From NCBI GenBank assembly GCA_050485645.1, contig JBJHBT010000018.1:1-64000 (forward strand): a DNA stretch of 64,000 nucleotides. Reading direction: 5' to 3'. Both the position numbers and the translations under genes were made by a program. Shown here piece after piece: positions 37,831-46,563 of this stretch. Numbering within the stretch: the first letter of the stretch is position 1; each line of letters starts with the position of its first letter. This DNA comes from JBJHBP01 sp050485645 (GTDB taxonomy: Bacteria > Pseudomonadota > Gammaproteobacteria > Steroidobacterales > Rariloculaceae). The notes under the pieces were generated by a model that worked only from the letters and a program-made list of their open reading frames with translations, was not told where the DNA came from and ran no database searches.

Positions 37831-39321
37831 CTATTGCTTGCGCGATACCACGAAACTCTCGTCGTTGAACCAGAGTCCCTTGTGTTTGCGCAAGATTCTT
37901 GACGTTGCCTGCATGTACTCGCCTGACGCCGCGACAGCCTCCAGTCGTTCATCCTCGATCTGCGCCACGTAGGTCGATGCGTTCCATGCAGCGAACAGCG
38001 TCGAAGTCCCGATGCTCTGCTGCACCTCGCTGGGCAGCGTATGCATTTCGTATCGGAACACGGCTTTCGCGTCGGAGCCCGTCACAAAATTAAAATTCCG
38101 CGCGTCCCGACCCAGTTCCTCGCGCAGGGCCTTGATCAGCTCGTGCCGGTCAACCGTAAAAGGATTTTCGTCGGGCCAGATCTCGCGCACCAGCTCCAAC
38201 GCAGGATCGTCGCCCGCGGATTGTACGGCCAACAGCCGCCCAGCTGAACCCAGAGCCCTGACCAGCGGTGCCAGCACCTTGCGTACCTTGAATTCGGCAC
38301 TCATGCGCGCACGCCATGGCTGAGAGGCGACGACGAGATCGTAGTCGCCACCCACCTGGCCGGGCCTGGGGATCACGCTGTGCAGGAGAAACGAGTGATC
38401 CTTACGGTAGATCACCAGTACGGAAGGCCGTACATAGGTGGGATTGCCGGTTTTCGCGCTGGATGTCACCTGCCAGCCTTCGACGAGATAGGGGTCCAGC
38501 CCGCGCAGCTGCTCGCCGTATTCGTAGGCGGAGTTGCCTTCCAGCACCACCTCGCGCCAGTTCAGCGCAGCAGCGTTCTGCACGTCGCGCGGCCGCAGCC
38601 ACGGCGCCTCGGCGTAGTACAGGTTGGTGATGACGATCACGCTGGACGGATGTTCCATGAACCGGTCCGGCAGTTTATCCAGCGACAGCCGGACATCCTC
38701 CAGACTGATTTCCTTGGCGACGATCAGAAACGGCGTGATCGGAAAACGCCGGTGCATCGCACGCATCAGGTGACTGAGCACTGTGGCGTCACCCATGCCG
38801 GCATCGAAAAGCCGCAGAGCCGGTGGACGGGGTCTGACGTGGGCCAGCTCGCGTGTGGCCCGTTCGGCCACCTTCCACTTTTCATTACAGGTATTTACGA
38901 ATGCCAGATACTTCTGCCGGTTGTCGTAGAAGCGAAACGGCCGGTCGATGGCTTCGATGCCGGATTCATCAACCGACGCATCCTCGGATGCCTCGCGCGA
39001 CCTGCCACGAACCACGTCGCCCCCCCGGACGGACTTGCTGCCGCTCATTGTGGTGGTGTCCTCTGTGTGCTGAAAATCACCTGCTGCGGGAAACGCCTCG
39101 GACTCGGAAACCGACTGCCTGTCGATCAGCGCGTCCTGGCGGCGTATGAAATCGCGGATCTTGGTGACGGTCTCCAGCGTGACACTCTTGCCACTGCGCA
39201 GCCTTGCGCACAACTTGCCGTCGTTGACGGCCTGCCGGCCAAAGGTTGACTCCGCAACCCCGGCACGCCGGCAGTGGGCTTCGATCTCGCCCAGCAATGT
39301 CTTTGCCGAATCCTGTCTCAT
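37831..39321 (-). CDS. HTH protein with SAM-dependent methyltransferase-like domain
   Basis: A 496-residue protein not recognised as a named family. Residues about 8-58 form a probable helix-turn-helix (STFGRQAVNDGKLCARLRSG, then TLETVTKIRDFI), resembling small phage-type or Xre-like DNA-binding heads. A charged linker (65-125) leads to a Rossmann methyltransferase-like fold with motif I LRLFDAGMGDATVLS (169-183) and a motif II-like acidic residue in VAKEISLEDVR. It heads the SAM-cycle operon, 77 bp before metF. A SAM-sensing regulator is a reasonable guess; a methyltransferase with an unknown target is the alternative. Both are inferences. Confidence 0.65.
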   Translation of the reverse strand: MRQDSAKTLLGEIEAHCRRAGVAESTFGRQAVNDGKLCARLRSGKSVTLETVTKIRDFIRRQDALIDRQSVSESEAFPAAGDFQHTEDTTTMSGSKSVRGGDVVRGRSREASEDASVDESGIEAIDRPFRFYDNRQKYLAFVNTCNEKWKVAERATRELAHVRPRPPALRLFDAGMGDATVLSHLMRAMHRRFPITPFLIVAKEISLEDVRLSLDKLPDRFMEHPSSVIVITNLYYAEAPWLRPRDVQNAAALNWREVVLEGNSAYEYGEQLRGLDPYLVEGWQVTSSAKTGNPTYVRPSVLVIYRKDHSFLLHSVIPRPGQVGGDYDLVVASQPWRARMSAEFKVRKVLAPLVRALGSAGRLLAVQSAGDDPALELVREIWPDENPFTVDRHELIKALREELGRDARNFNFVTGSDAKAVFRYEMHTLPSEVQQSIGTSTLFAAWNASTYVAQIEDERLEAVAASGEYMQATSRILRKHKGLWFNDESFVVSRKQ

Positions 39322-39676
39322 GTTCTGGTTTGGTTCGCCCCCGGATCCGTCGGCTGTTCAAAGCGGCCCAACACTACGCCCACACCCGGCCCATTGCAAG
39401 CTTGCGTCTGCCCACTCACGAATTGGGTTGGCGCCGTGGGCTATTTCCCACTCGTGGTCAGCGGGCGCCACGCAGCCCGGATCGTGGCCGAATGGCGGCC
39501 GGACGATGGCCGGTGTCGCCAGGTATCGACGTGTTGCAGGGCGAGTGCTCCGGCATGGCGGGCACGGTGGCACCAGCTGCCCGACGGATCTGGCGACGCA
39601 ATCCGATGCTATGATCCGGGGTGGTGGCCACAGCCCGGCGCAGATCGGCAACAGGTGGCCACGAAGGGGGAAATGA
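39322..39676. promoter_or_regulatory. 355-bp divergent intergenic region
   Basis: It lies between the HTH/methyltransferase-like gene (minus) and the DUF6152 gene (plus), and so must contain the promoter of the SAM-cycle cluster. No gene, tRNA, riboswitch or strong palindrome was recognised; short open frames here look like chance frames in GC-rich DNA. Confidence 0.35.
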
Positions 39677-40069
39677 GTGAAATCCAGACTGATGGCCGTG
39701 ATGGTGGTGTTCCTGGTGTCCGGAGCCGCCGCGCTCGCACACCATTCGTTCACCGCCACCTACGACGAAAGCCGAACGATCCGGGTCGAAGGCACGCTGG
39801 TGCAGTTTCTGTTCCGCAATCCGCACTCCTTCGTCCATGTGATGGCGCCCGATGACAATGGTGACATGCAGCGCTGGGGCGTGGAATGGGGCGGGCTGGG
39901 CGTATTGTCCGGCCAGGGCGTGACGCGCGACTCGCTGAAACCCGGCGATCACGTCATCATCACAGGCAACCCGGGTCGCAATGCCGGAGAACACCGCATC
40001 CGGATGCGCAGCCTGCTGCGACCGGAGGACAGCTTCGGCTGGGGCTTCGAGGGCGAAGACTTCGACTGA
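39677..40069 (+). CDS. DUF6152-family exported protein
   Basis: A 130-residue periplasmic protein with a signal ending ALAHH, directly followed by HSFTATYDESRTIRVEGTLVQF and FRNPHSFVHV, hallmarks of DUF6152 (the mature chain starts with His residues that may bind metal). GTG at 39677 has AAGGGGG upstream. An RPEDSFGWGFEGEDFD tail is acidic. Its role is unknown. Confidence 0.85.
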   Translation: MKSRLMAVMVVFLVSGAAALAHHSFTATYDESRTIRVEGTLVQFLFRNPHSFVHVMAPDDNGDMQRWGVEWGGLGVLSGQGVTRDSLKPGDHVIITGNPGRNAGEHRIRMRSLLRPEDSFGWGFEGEDFD

Positions 40070-40130
40070 GTCGCGCCGGCCGACCACACCCGGGTACCAT
40101 ACGCGCGCGTCCAAGCGCCCGGGTTCATTC

Positions 40131-41201
40131 ATGCGGCCTGAATTCTCCTCTCCCCCCTCATCCGTCTGTGTCCTGCGGCTGTCCGCCATCGGCGATACCT
40201 GTCATACGGTGCCGGCCGTGCGCGCGCTGCAGTCGGCATGGCCGGACACCCGCATCACCTGGATCGTAGGACGCACGGAATACGGCCTGCTGGAAGGACT
40301 GGGGGGCGTCGAGTTCATCGTCTTTGACAAGCGCGCGGGGCTGGCCGGCTACGCTGCCGTGCGCAGACAGCTGGGCAGGCACCGCTTTGCGCTGCTGCTG
40401 CACATGCATGCGTCGATGCGTGCGAATGCAGTGAGCCTGCTGGTGCGTGCCGACCAGCGGCTGGGCTTTGACCGCGCCCGTGCCCGCGACTACCAGTGGC
40501 TGTTCACCAACCGCACCATCCCCGCCGTGCCGCAGCAGCACGTGATGGACGGTCTGCTCGAGTTCGTCCGCACGCTGGGTATTCCGGCCGGCCCACCACG
40601 CTGGGACATCCCGATTCCCGACGACGCGGCCGCTTTCGCCGACCGTGTGATCGACCGCTCGCGACCCGCGCTGGTCATCAGCCCATGCACGGGACAGCGG
40701 CTGCGCAACTACCGGAACTGGGATGCCCGCCGCTACGCCGAGGTCGCCGACTATGCGCGGCAGCGCCATGGCGCGCAGATCCTGCTCACCGGCGGCAACA
40801 CCGCAGTCGAATCCCGGTACGCGGCCGAAATAACCGCACAGAGCAGCAGCCGGCCCGTCAACCTCGTTGGCGCCACCACACTGAAACAGCTTCTGGCGAT
40901 CCTTGCTCGCACCAGCGTGCTGCTGTGCCCGGATTCCGGCCCCGCACACATGGCCACGGCCGTCGGCACGCCGGTGGTCGGACTTTACGCCACGTCCAAT
41001 CCCGCGCGTACCGGGCCCTATCTCAGCCTGGACCTGGTAGCCGACCGCTATGAAGAGGCGGTGCGCGGGGAGTTCGACACGGAACCGGGCGCGCTGAAGT
41101 TCGGCAAGCGGGTTCGCGATCCCGAAGCGATGAATCTGATCACGGTGGATGATGTGATCACCAGGCTCGACATGGCCTTCGCCCGCAGCAGCATGCGCTG
41201 A
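40131..41201 (+). CDS. Glycosyltransferase family 9 (heptosyltransferase-like)
   Basis: A 356-residue LPS inner-core-type glycosyltransferase. ATG at 40131 gives MRPEFSSPPSSVCVLRLSAIG, matching the GT9 start VLRLSAIGDTCHTVPAV. The acceptor-side ISPCTGQRLRNYRNW and donor-side CPDSGPAHMATAVGTPVVGL are characteristic of heptosyltransferase I/II. A frame upstream to 39981 overlaps DUF6152. The acceptor sugar is not certain, so the symbol is left blank. Confidence 0.9.
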   Translation: MRPEFSSPPSSVCVLRLSAIGDTCHTVPAVRALQSAWPDTRITWIVGRTEYGLLEGLGGVEFIVFDKRAGLAGYAAVRRQLGRHRFALLLHMHASMRANAVSLLVRADQRLGFDRARARDYQWLFTNRTIPAVPQQHVMDGLLEFVRTLGIPAGPPRWDIPIPDDAAAFADRVIDRSRPALVISPCTGQRLRNYRNWDARRYAEVADYARQRHGAQILLTGGNTAVESRYAAEITAQSSSRPVNLVGATTLKQLLAILARTSVLLCPDSGPAHMATAVGTPVVGLYATSNPARTGPYLSLDLVADRYEEAVRGEFDTEPGALKFGKRVRDPEAMNLITVDDVITRLDMAFARSSMR

Positions 41202-41264
41202 ATACCCGCTGGCGCCCGGACGCCGGTCGCGGCGGTTGCCGCAACCAGCGTCCGGCAATGCCCA

Positions 41265-42221
41265 TCAGGAATTTATCGCCCCGAGTATCCGGTCCCTGTT
41301 GGCAACAACGAACTGCTCGAAGCTCTGCAGCTGCGGATTCAGCTGACGCGCAACCTCAACGCTGCGCGCGGCCAGCACTTCCCGTTCAAAGTCGCGGTAC
41401 ACCTGGAACATATTGCCGAGCTCATCCGCGCCGGGGAACCCGAAGCCACGGTAAGTATCGGCGTCAACTGCGTGGTAGACCACTTCGCCAAGGCCGAGCA
41501 CGCTGCCCAGCACGTCGCTTAGCTGGCGGATCGTAAGAAACTCGCCAGCGATGCCGACGGTCTTGCCGACGTGTGTGTCACCGCCCTTGAACACGCCATA
41601 CGCCACCTTGCCGATGTCGCCAGCAGCGATACCCGCAAGTTTCGCGTCGCCCATCGGCAGCGCCCAGGCATACTTGCCGTCTTCGCCTTTCTTCGGACAC
41701 AGACCGAACATGTACAGGTTGTCCCAGTAGAATGATGTCACCAGATACGTAACCGGCAGACCGGCAAAGAACGCATCCGCTTCGGCCTTGGCATCGAAAT
41801 GCGGGACACGATATTTTTCCTGCAGGTACGGCATGCGCTGATCGTCGGCGGCCATCAGCCTGCGCGTATCTTCCAGCGTTGACCAGATCACGTGTTTCAC
41901 ACCGGCGGCCTTTGCCGCCTCGGCGATATTGCCAGCCTGCGCCTTCTCCCTGTCGCCGGAAAAATGCTCCCAGAAGTTGGTCACGGCATACACGCCATGA
42001 GCGCCGGCAAACGCCTTCTCGAGACTTTCCACATCGTCGATATCGGCCTGTGCCACCTCGGCACCCTGCTCCGCCAGCGCCCTGGCATTGTCCTTGCTTG
42101 CATCACGTGTGATCGCACGACATGCGAACGCTCCCCCGCCATCGGCCAGAATCGCCCGCGCCAGGCCGCCACCCTGTGATCCCGTGGCACCCAGCACGGC
42201 TATGATTTTCTTGTCAGCCAT
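41265..42221 (-). CDS. NmrA-like NAD(P)-binding protein
   Basis: A 318-residue atypical short-chain dehydrogenase with the dinucleotide-binding VLGATGSQGGGLARAIL at residues about 8-24 and QADIDDVESLEKAFAGAHGVY, typical of NmrA/HSCARG redox sensors. The catalytic Tyr-x3-Lys of active SDRs is not obvious, so binding or sensing of NADP(H) rather than catalysis is likely. GAGGAAGAC upstream of ATG 42221 fixes the start. Monocistronic, convergent with the GT9 gene. Confidence 0.8.
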   Translation of the reverse strand: MADKKIIAVLGATGSQGGGLARAILADGGGAFACRAITRDASKDNARALAEQGAEVAQADIDDVESLEKAFAGAHGVYAVTNFWEHFSGDREKAQAGNIAEAAKAAGVKHVIWSTLEDTRRLMAADDQRMPYLQEKYRVPHFDAKAEADAFFAGLPVTYLVTSFYWDNLYMFGLCPKKGEDGKYAWALPMGDAKLAGIAAGDIGKVAYGVFKGGDTHVGKTVGIAGEFLTIRQLSDVLGSVLGLGEVVYHAVDADTYRGFGFPGADELGNMFQVYRDFEREVLAARSVEVARQLNPQLQSFEQFVVANRDRILGAINS

Positions 42222-42399
42222 CGTTGTCTTCCTCGATCGCAGTTGTTCCGATTTCCGGCCTGCAAGCATACACGCATGGCGCCGCAGCCGCAGCGCGCTG
42301 ACCTGGGATCAGCCCCCTGCGGCAGCACCGCGAAGGCCCGTTTCACGCACGAGTGGAATTGAGTACACTCGCGTGCAATGCCCGGCCGGAGTTAACGCG

Positions 42400-43047
42400 A
42401 TGTCCAACCATCCTGAATCAGACGAAGCCGCCCGCAAGGACGGGGGACGCAGGCTTGCCTGGGGTGTGGCGACGGCACTGGCCATCGGAATGATCCTTCT
42501 GGTGGTGGTGATCCTGCCTTCCGAATATGGTATTGACCCGACCGGTGTCGGCGGCGCGCTGGGACTGACCTCTCTCAGCCAGCCGGACGGACGGACGATT
42601 CAGATCCGCGACGTCACCGGCGGCAACGAACGCCTTCGCGAGATCGAGATTCCCGATGCCGGCGAGCCGGTTCCGCTGCCCAATCCCGCCATCCACCAAC
42701 TGGAACAGCGTCCGCCTCGCACACAGACGATGACCATTTCCATTCCGGCCGGCGGGCAGACCGAGGTCAAGACCGTGATGCGCGAAGCCAAGGTGGTCAC
42801 CTACACCTGGCAGGTGAACCCAGGCAATGTCTACGTGGACTACCACGGCCATGATCCCGAAATGGGCGACGATTTCTGGGTGCGCTTCCAGGAAGAGGAA
42901 GAAATCAGCGGCAGCCACGGCTCCCTGGTTGCGCCGTTCGACGGCGAACACGGCTGGTACTGGCTGAACTACAACGATTTCCCGGTGGAGATCACGCTCA
43001 CCGTCACCGGCTACTTCGATCAGCTGCGCGACTACGGACTGTTCTGA
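42400..43047 (+). CDS. Transmembrane-anchored protein of unknown function
   Basis: A 215-residue protein with one membrane helix (about 18-41, WGVATALAIGMILLVVVILP) and a large extracytoplasmic beta-rich domain (TQTMTISIPAGGQTEVKTVM, TYTWQVNPGNVYVDYHGH, GEHGWYWLNYNDFPVEITL). Such anchored proteins are uncharacterised. GGAG precedes ATG 42400. Its 3' end overlaps that of the slipin gene by 16 bp on the opposite strand, so the two share a compact convergent end. Confidence 0.7.
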   Translation: MSNHPESDEAARKDGGRRLAWGVATALAIGMILLVVVILPSEYGIDPTGVGGALGLTSLSQPDGRTIQIRDVTGGNERLREIEIPDAGEPVPLPNPAIHQLEQRPPRTQTMTISIPAGGQTEVKTVMREAKVVTYTWQVNPGNVYVDYHGHDPEMGDDFWVRFQEEEEISGSHGSLVAPFDGEHGWYWLNYNDFPVEITLTVTGYFDQLRDYGLF

Positions 43048-43844
43048 GGGGAGCCGCTCCGGTTCTTCGCTGCAGCAGGCTTCGCGGGCTTCGTGAGCCT
43101 GCGCATCAGTGCCTCCAGCGAGTCCACCGGAAACGGAAACACGATCGCTTTCGTATTGCCCTGCGACGAGATCTGCCGCAGGCTGTCCAGATAACGCAGC
43201 TGGATCGATGACGGATGCCGACTCAGGACCGTTGCGGCGTCGACCAGACGGCGCGATGCCTGCAGCTCGCCTTCCGAATGAATGATCTTGGCACGCCGGT
43301 CACGTTCGGCTTCGGCCTGAGCGGCGATCGCGCGAATCATTTTCGTGTCCAGATCGACATTCTTGATTTCGACATTGGCCACCTTGATCCCCCAGGCGTC
43401 GGTCACATCGTCGAGCAGTCTCTGGATCGCATCGTTGAGCTTGTCGCGCTCCGCCAGCATGTCATCGAGACTGTTCTTGCCGAGCACGGACCGCAAGGTG
43501 GTCTGCGCCAGCTCGCTGGTGGCGGCAACGTAGTTCTCCACCTGGATCACCGCCCGCTGCGGATCCACGACACGGAAGTACACCACCGCGCTCACCGCCA
43601 CCGAGACATTGTCGCGGGAAATCACCTGCTGGCGCGGCACGTCCATGACCTTGATGCGCAGATCGACACGCACCATGGTCTGGATGCCAGGAACGATGAT
43701 GATCAGTCCCGGGCCTTTGACCTTCCAGAACCGGCCAAGCAGAAAAACGGCGCCCCGCTCGTACTCCTGGAGGATGTGGAATGCGTTGAACAGGAACAGC
43801 GCAACCGCCACACCCAGCGTTCCGATCACCCATTCGATAGTCAC
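43032..43844 (-). CDS. Slipin (stomatin/prohibitin SPFH family)
   Basis: Membrane scaffold protein of 270 residues. An N-terminal hairpin helix (about 4-25) is followed by the SPFH domain (QEYERGAVFLLGRFWKVKGPG, then RDNVSVAVSAVVYFRVVDPQ) and a coiled coil (about 175-210, QAEAERDRRAKIIHSEGELQ). GTG at 43844 follows GGGAAAA. No NfeD partner gene lies next to it, unlike many slipin operons. It is convergent with and overlaps the preceding gene. Confidence 0.92.
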   Translation of the reverse strand: MTIEWVIGTLGVAVALFLFNAFHILQEYERGAVFLLGRFWKVKGPGLIIIVPGIQTMVRVDLRIKVMDVPRQQVISRDNVSVAVSAVVYFRVVDPQRAVIQVENYVAATSELAQTTLRSVLGKNSLDDMLAERDKLNDAIQRLLDDVTDAWGIKVANVEIKNVDLDTKMIRAIAAQAEAERDRRAKIIHSEGELQASRRLVDAATVLSRHPSSIQLRYLDSLRQISSQGNTKAIVFPFPVDSLEALMRRLTKPAKPAAAKNRSGSPQNSP

Positions 43845-43871
43845 AGGCTGGTTTTCCCTTTCATGATGTGG

Positions 43872-44207
43872 TCAGGCGGCGAATGCGCGGTCAGTCTTGG
43901 CGGCAAGATAAAAGTCGCTTTCGGTCAGACCACCGATCTTGTGCGTCCAGATCTCCACGCGGCACTCTCCCCACGCGATGTAGAGGTCGGGGTGATGGGA
44001 TTCAGCCTCAGCGATATCGCCCACCTTGTTGGCGAATGCCATCGCGTCGACGAAGTTGCGGAACCTGAAGGTACGCTGCAGATGCCCAGCCTCGTTGAGC
44101 TGCCAGCCATCCGCCAGCTCCGCCAGCAGCTCCCGCGCCCGGGCGTCCGGCATGGGCGGTACGCCACCACGGCAGGGAACGCATTTGCTGTCGGCCAGAC
44201 TCATCAA
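43872..44207 (-). CDS. phhB: 4a-hydroxytetrahydrobiopterin dehydratase
   Basis: Pterin-4a-carbinolamine dehydratase that recycles tetrahydrobiopterin-type cofactor. The 111-residue sequence carries the catalytic AEAESHHPDLYIAWGECRVE with the paired His and downstream Trp, then WTHKIGGLTESDFYLAAKTD typical of the family. No aromatic amino-acid hydroxylase gene is nearby. ATG at 44204 is an equal alternative to 44207. Confidence 0.93.
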   Translation of the reverse strand: MMSLADSKCVPCRGGVPPMPDARARELLAELADGWQLNEAGHLQRTFRFRNFVDAMAFANKVGDIAEAESHHPDLYIAWGECRVEIWTHKIGGLTESDFYLAAKTDRAFAA

Positions 44208-44271
44208 GTGTCCTCGTCGCTGTCCTTGCCAAGCCCGAATGTAGCATATCGATCCCGACGGATCTTCCGCT

Positions 44272-45168
44272 TCATTCTGCGGCCGCCGCCTCGTTTTCCA
44301 GCAGCGCCGCGCACCGCGATTTCAGTCCCGGCAGCGTACGCGTGTCCAGCCCGAAGTCCTCATCCAGAACCGCCAGCAGCTCGTCCGGGTGGCGCAGCTG
44401 CCGTGTGCGGGTGCCGCCCCGCGGATCATAAAAGCGATAGCGGCCGTTGCTGAGCGCGTGCCGTCCGGTGGGCGCGACGCGTGCCAGCATCAGGCCGCTG
44501 ATGAATCGCGACGACGGATGGCTGGACTGATACCAGTTCATCACCTCGTAATCGCATCGCTGCTGCGGCTGGAGATCGAACTCGTACAGAAGTCGCTGTT
44601 CTCCGGCAACGACACCGTAGAGCTGATAGGTTTTACTACATGGGCTTATGACAAAATCCTCATGTGATGTCTTCTGTCGGATCGTAGATCCGAGATCCAG
44701 AGGTGACGTCAACGTCAGGCCGCCGAACCCGACATCGGCCAGCCAGACGCGCTCGTCCAGATCGATCCTGAGCAGCATGTGTCCGCGCACGGGTGTCGAC
44801 CCGGGTGACGCGCCGAGCAGTACGCGCGCCGCCAGTCCCGACACGCGAAACCCGATGGCGGTCAGCACGCCGGCGAACAGCAGATTGTGCTCGTAGCAAT
44901 ATCCGCCACGACGGCCGACGACCAGCTTGCGATACAGTGCGTCCGGCTCCAGGGACACCGGCTCTCCGCAGAACGGCGAAAGGTTTTCGAAAGCGATCGC
45001 CTGTGGATGCAGTCGATGCAGCGTTTCCAGCACACCACGCTCGGGGCGGGCGGTCCCGCGATAGCCGATTCGATCAAAGTAGGCATCGACATGCTCGAAC
45101 GCGGGAACCAGCTTCGGAACATCTGCCGCACAGGCAGCCGCCTGGAGGTCGGTGTTGGTCTGCATCAT
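44272..45168 (-). CDS. nat: Arylamine N-acetyltransferase
   Basis: Transfers acetyl from acetyl-CoA to arylamines or related amines. The catalytic triad is visible: Cys91 in RRGGYCYEHN, His130 in VRGHMLL and Asp145 in VWLADVGFGG. Of 298 residues, the N-terminal AYFDRIGYRGTARPERGVLETL and QAIAFENLSPF are also typical. It follows the beta-CASP gene by 9 bp, at the end of a tal-ackA-MBL operon; that linkage with acetyl-phosphate metabolism is intriguing but not explained. Confidence 0.92.
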   Translation of the reverse strand: MMQTNTDLQAAACAADVPKLVPAFEHVDAYFDRIGYRGTARPERGVLETLHRLHPQAIAFENLSPFCGEPVSLEPDALYRKLVVGRRGGYCYEHNLLFAGVLTAIGFRVSGLAARVLLGASPGSTPVRGHMLLRIDLDERVWLADVGFGGLTLTSPLDLGSTIRQKTSHEDFVISPCSKTYQLYGVVAGEQRLLYEFDLQPQQRCDYEVMNWYQSSHPSSRFISGLMLARVAPTGRHALSNGRYRFYDPRGGTRTRQLRHPDELLAVLDEDFGLDTRTLPGLKSRCAALLENEAAAAE

Positions 45169-45177
45169 GGCGATACC

Positions 45178-46563
45178 TCAGTCGAGACGCTCACGGTCCC
45201 CCAGCACAGGGAGTCGGGCGGTCACGGAGAAGCGCTGCTGGACCGCGCGCGCCAGCTGTTCCCTCGCTTGCTGTTCGCCGTGTACCAGATACAGAGGCGG
45301 TCGGTCACGGAAATGCCCGTACCAGTCCAGCAGCCCGCTCTGGTCCGCATGCGCCGACAGGCCGCCCACGGTGTGCACCTTCGCCTCGACGCGTATGGAC
45401 TCGCGCCAGATACGCACATAGTCGGCGCCATCCACAAGGCGACGCCCGAGCGTGCCACGTGCCTGGAATCCTATCATCACGATATGACACTCCGGACGCC
45501 ATACATTGTGCTTGAGGTGATGGAGAATGCGTCCACCACTGCACATGCCGCTGCCGGCGATGACAATGGCTCCGGACTCGATCCGGTTGATGGCCCGCGA
45601 ATCGTCGGGCGTCGGCGACATTTCAAGATTGTCCAGCACCGGGACGTGGCCCTCCCCGTCACGGAACAGTCGTGCGCCATAGAGATGCCGGTAACGCGAA
45701 TAGACCTCCGTGGCCTCGATGGCCATCGGGCTGTCGAGAAACACCCGCCAGTCCGCCAGTCCCCACTGCCGGCGGTGTTCGGCCATCAGATACAGCAGAT
45801 CCTGCGTACGCCCAACCGAAAACGCCGGTATCAGCACATTGCCGCCGCGCTTGGCGGCTTCGCCGAAGATCTCTCCCAGTTCGGTCAGCGTGTCCTCGAA
45901 CGCACGGTGGTTGCGATCACCGTAGGTGCTTTCCATGAGCACCACATCGGCCTCTTCGATGAACGTGGGGTCTTCCATCACCGGCGCGGCTCCGTAGCCA
46001 AGATCACCGCTGAAAACCAGCTTGCGGGTGTGCCCACCCTCTTCCAGCCACAGCTCCACGATCGCCGCGCCGAGGATGTGTCCGGCGTCGTTCAGCCGCA
46101 CGGCAATGCCGGGCAGAATTTCCTGGCGTTCGCCGTATTCGATGCCGCGAAACTGCGTCAGCACCTTCTCGGCATCGTCGCGTGTGTACAGAGGTTCCAC
46201 GGGCCTGAGGCCCTTGCGCGCCCGCTTGCGGTTTTCCTGCTCGGCGTCCTTCTCGTGCAGAAACGCCGAATCGCGCAGCATGATGCCGCACAACGCCGCC
46301 GTGGCGTGGTGGGTATGGATGGGTCCTGTAAACCCCGAGCGTCCCAGCAGCGGCAGGCGGCCGGAATGATCGATATGAGCATGACTGAGCACCACCGCAT
46401 CGACGTCACCGGCCTCGACCGGCCACGCCTCCCGATTGCGCTGTTCATCCTCACGCCTGCCCTGTATCTGACCGCACTCCAGCAGTACCTTGTGCTTTTC
46501 GACTCGCAGCAGATAACACGAACCGGTGACCGCACCGGCAGCTCCAAGAAACTCGATGTCCAT
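45178..46563 (-). CDS. Beta-CASP metallo-beta-lactamase RNA hydrolase (Ysh1-like)
   Basis: A 461-residue MBL-fold nuclease with the metal motif SHAHIDHSGRLPLL (about 60-73), DAGHILGAAIVEL, FSGDLGYGAAPV, then the beta-CASP blocks MESTYGDRNHR, AGSGMCSGGRILHHLK and the C-terminal VGGLSAHADQSGLLDWY. These define the CPSF73/RNase J-related Ysh1 family; some members process RNA. Its start overlaps the ackA stop by one base (TGATG), so it is translated with acetate kinase. Genes of this family often lie near acetate kinase and stress proteins in low-oxygen gene sets (recollection, not proof). Confidence 0.88.
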   Translation of the reverse strand: MDIEFLGAAGAVTGSCYLLRVEKHKVLLECGQIQGRREDEQRNREAWPVEAGDVDAVVLSHAHIDHSGRLPLLGRSGFTGPIHTHHATAALCGIMLRDSAFLHEKDAEQENRKRARKGLRPVEPLYTRDDAEKVLTQFRGIEYGERQEILPGIAVRLNDAGHILGAAIVELWLEEGGHTRKLVFSGDLGYGAAPVMEDPTFIEEADVVLMESTYGDRNHRAFEDTLTELGEIFGEAAKRGGNVLIPAFSVGRTQDLLYLMAEHRRQWGLADWRVFLDSPMAIEATEVYSRYRHLYGARLFRDGEGHVPVLDNLEMSPTPDDSRAINRIESGAIVIAGSGMCSGGRILHHLKHNVWRPECHIVMIGFQARGTLGRRLVDGADYVRIWRESIRVEAKVHTVGGLSAHADQSGLLDWYGHFRDRPPLYLVHGEQQAREQLARAVQQRFSVTARLPVLGDRERLD

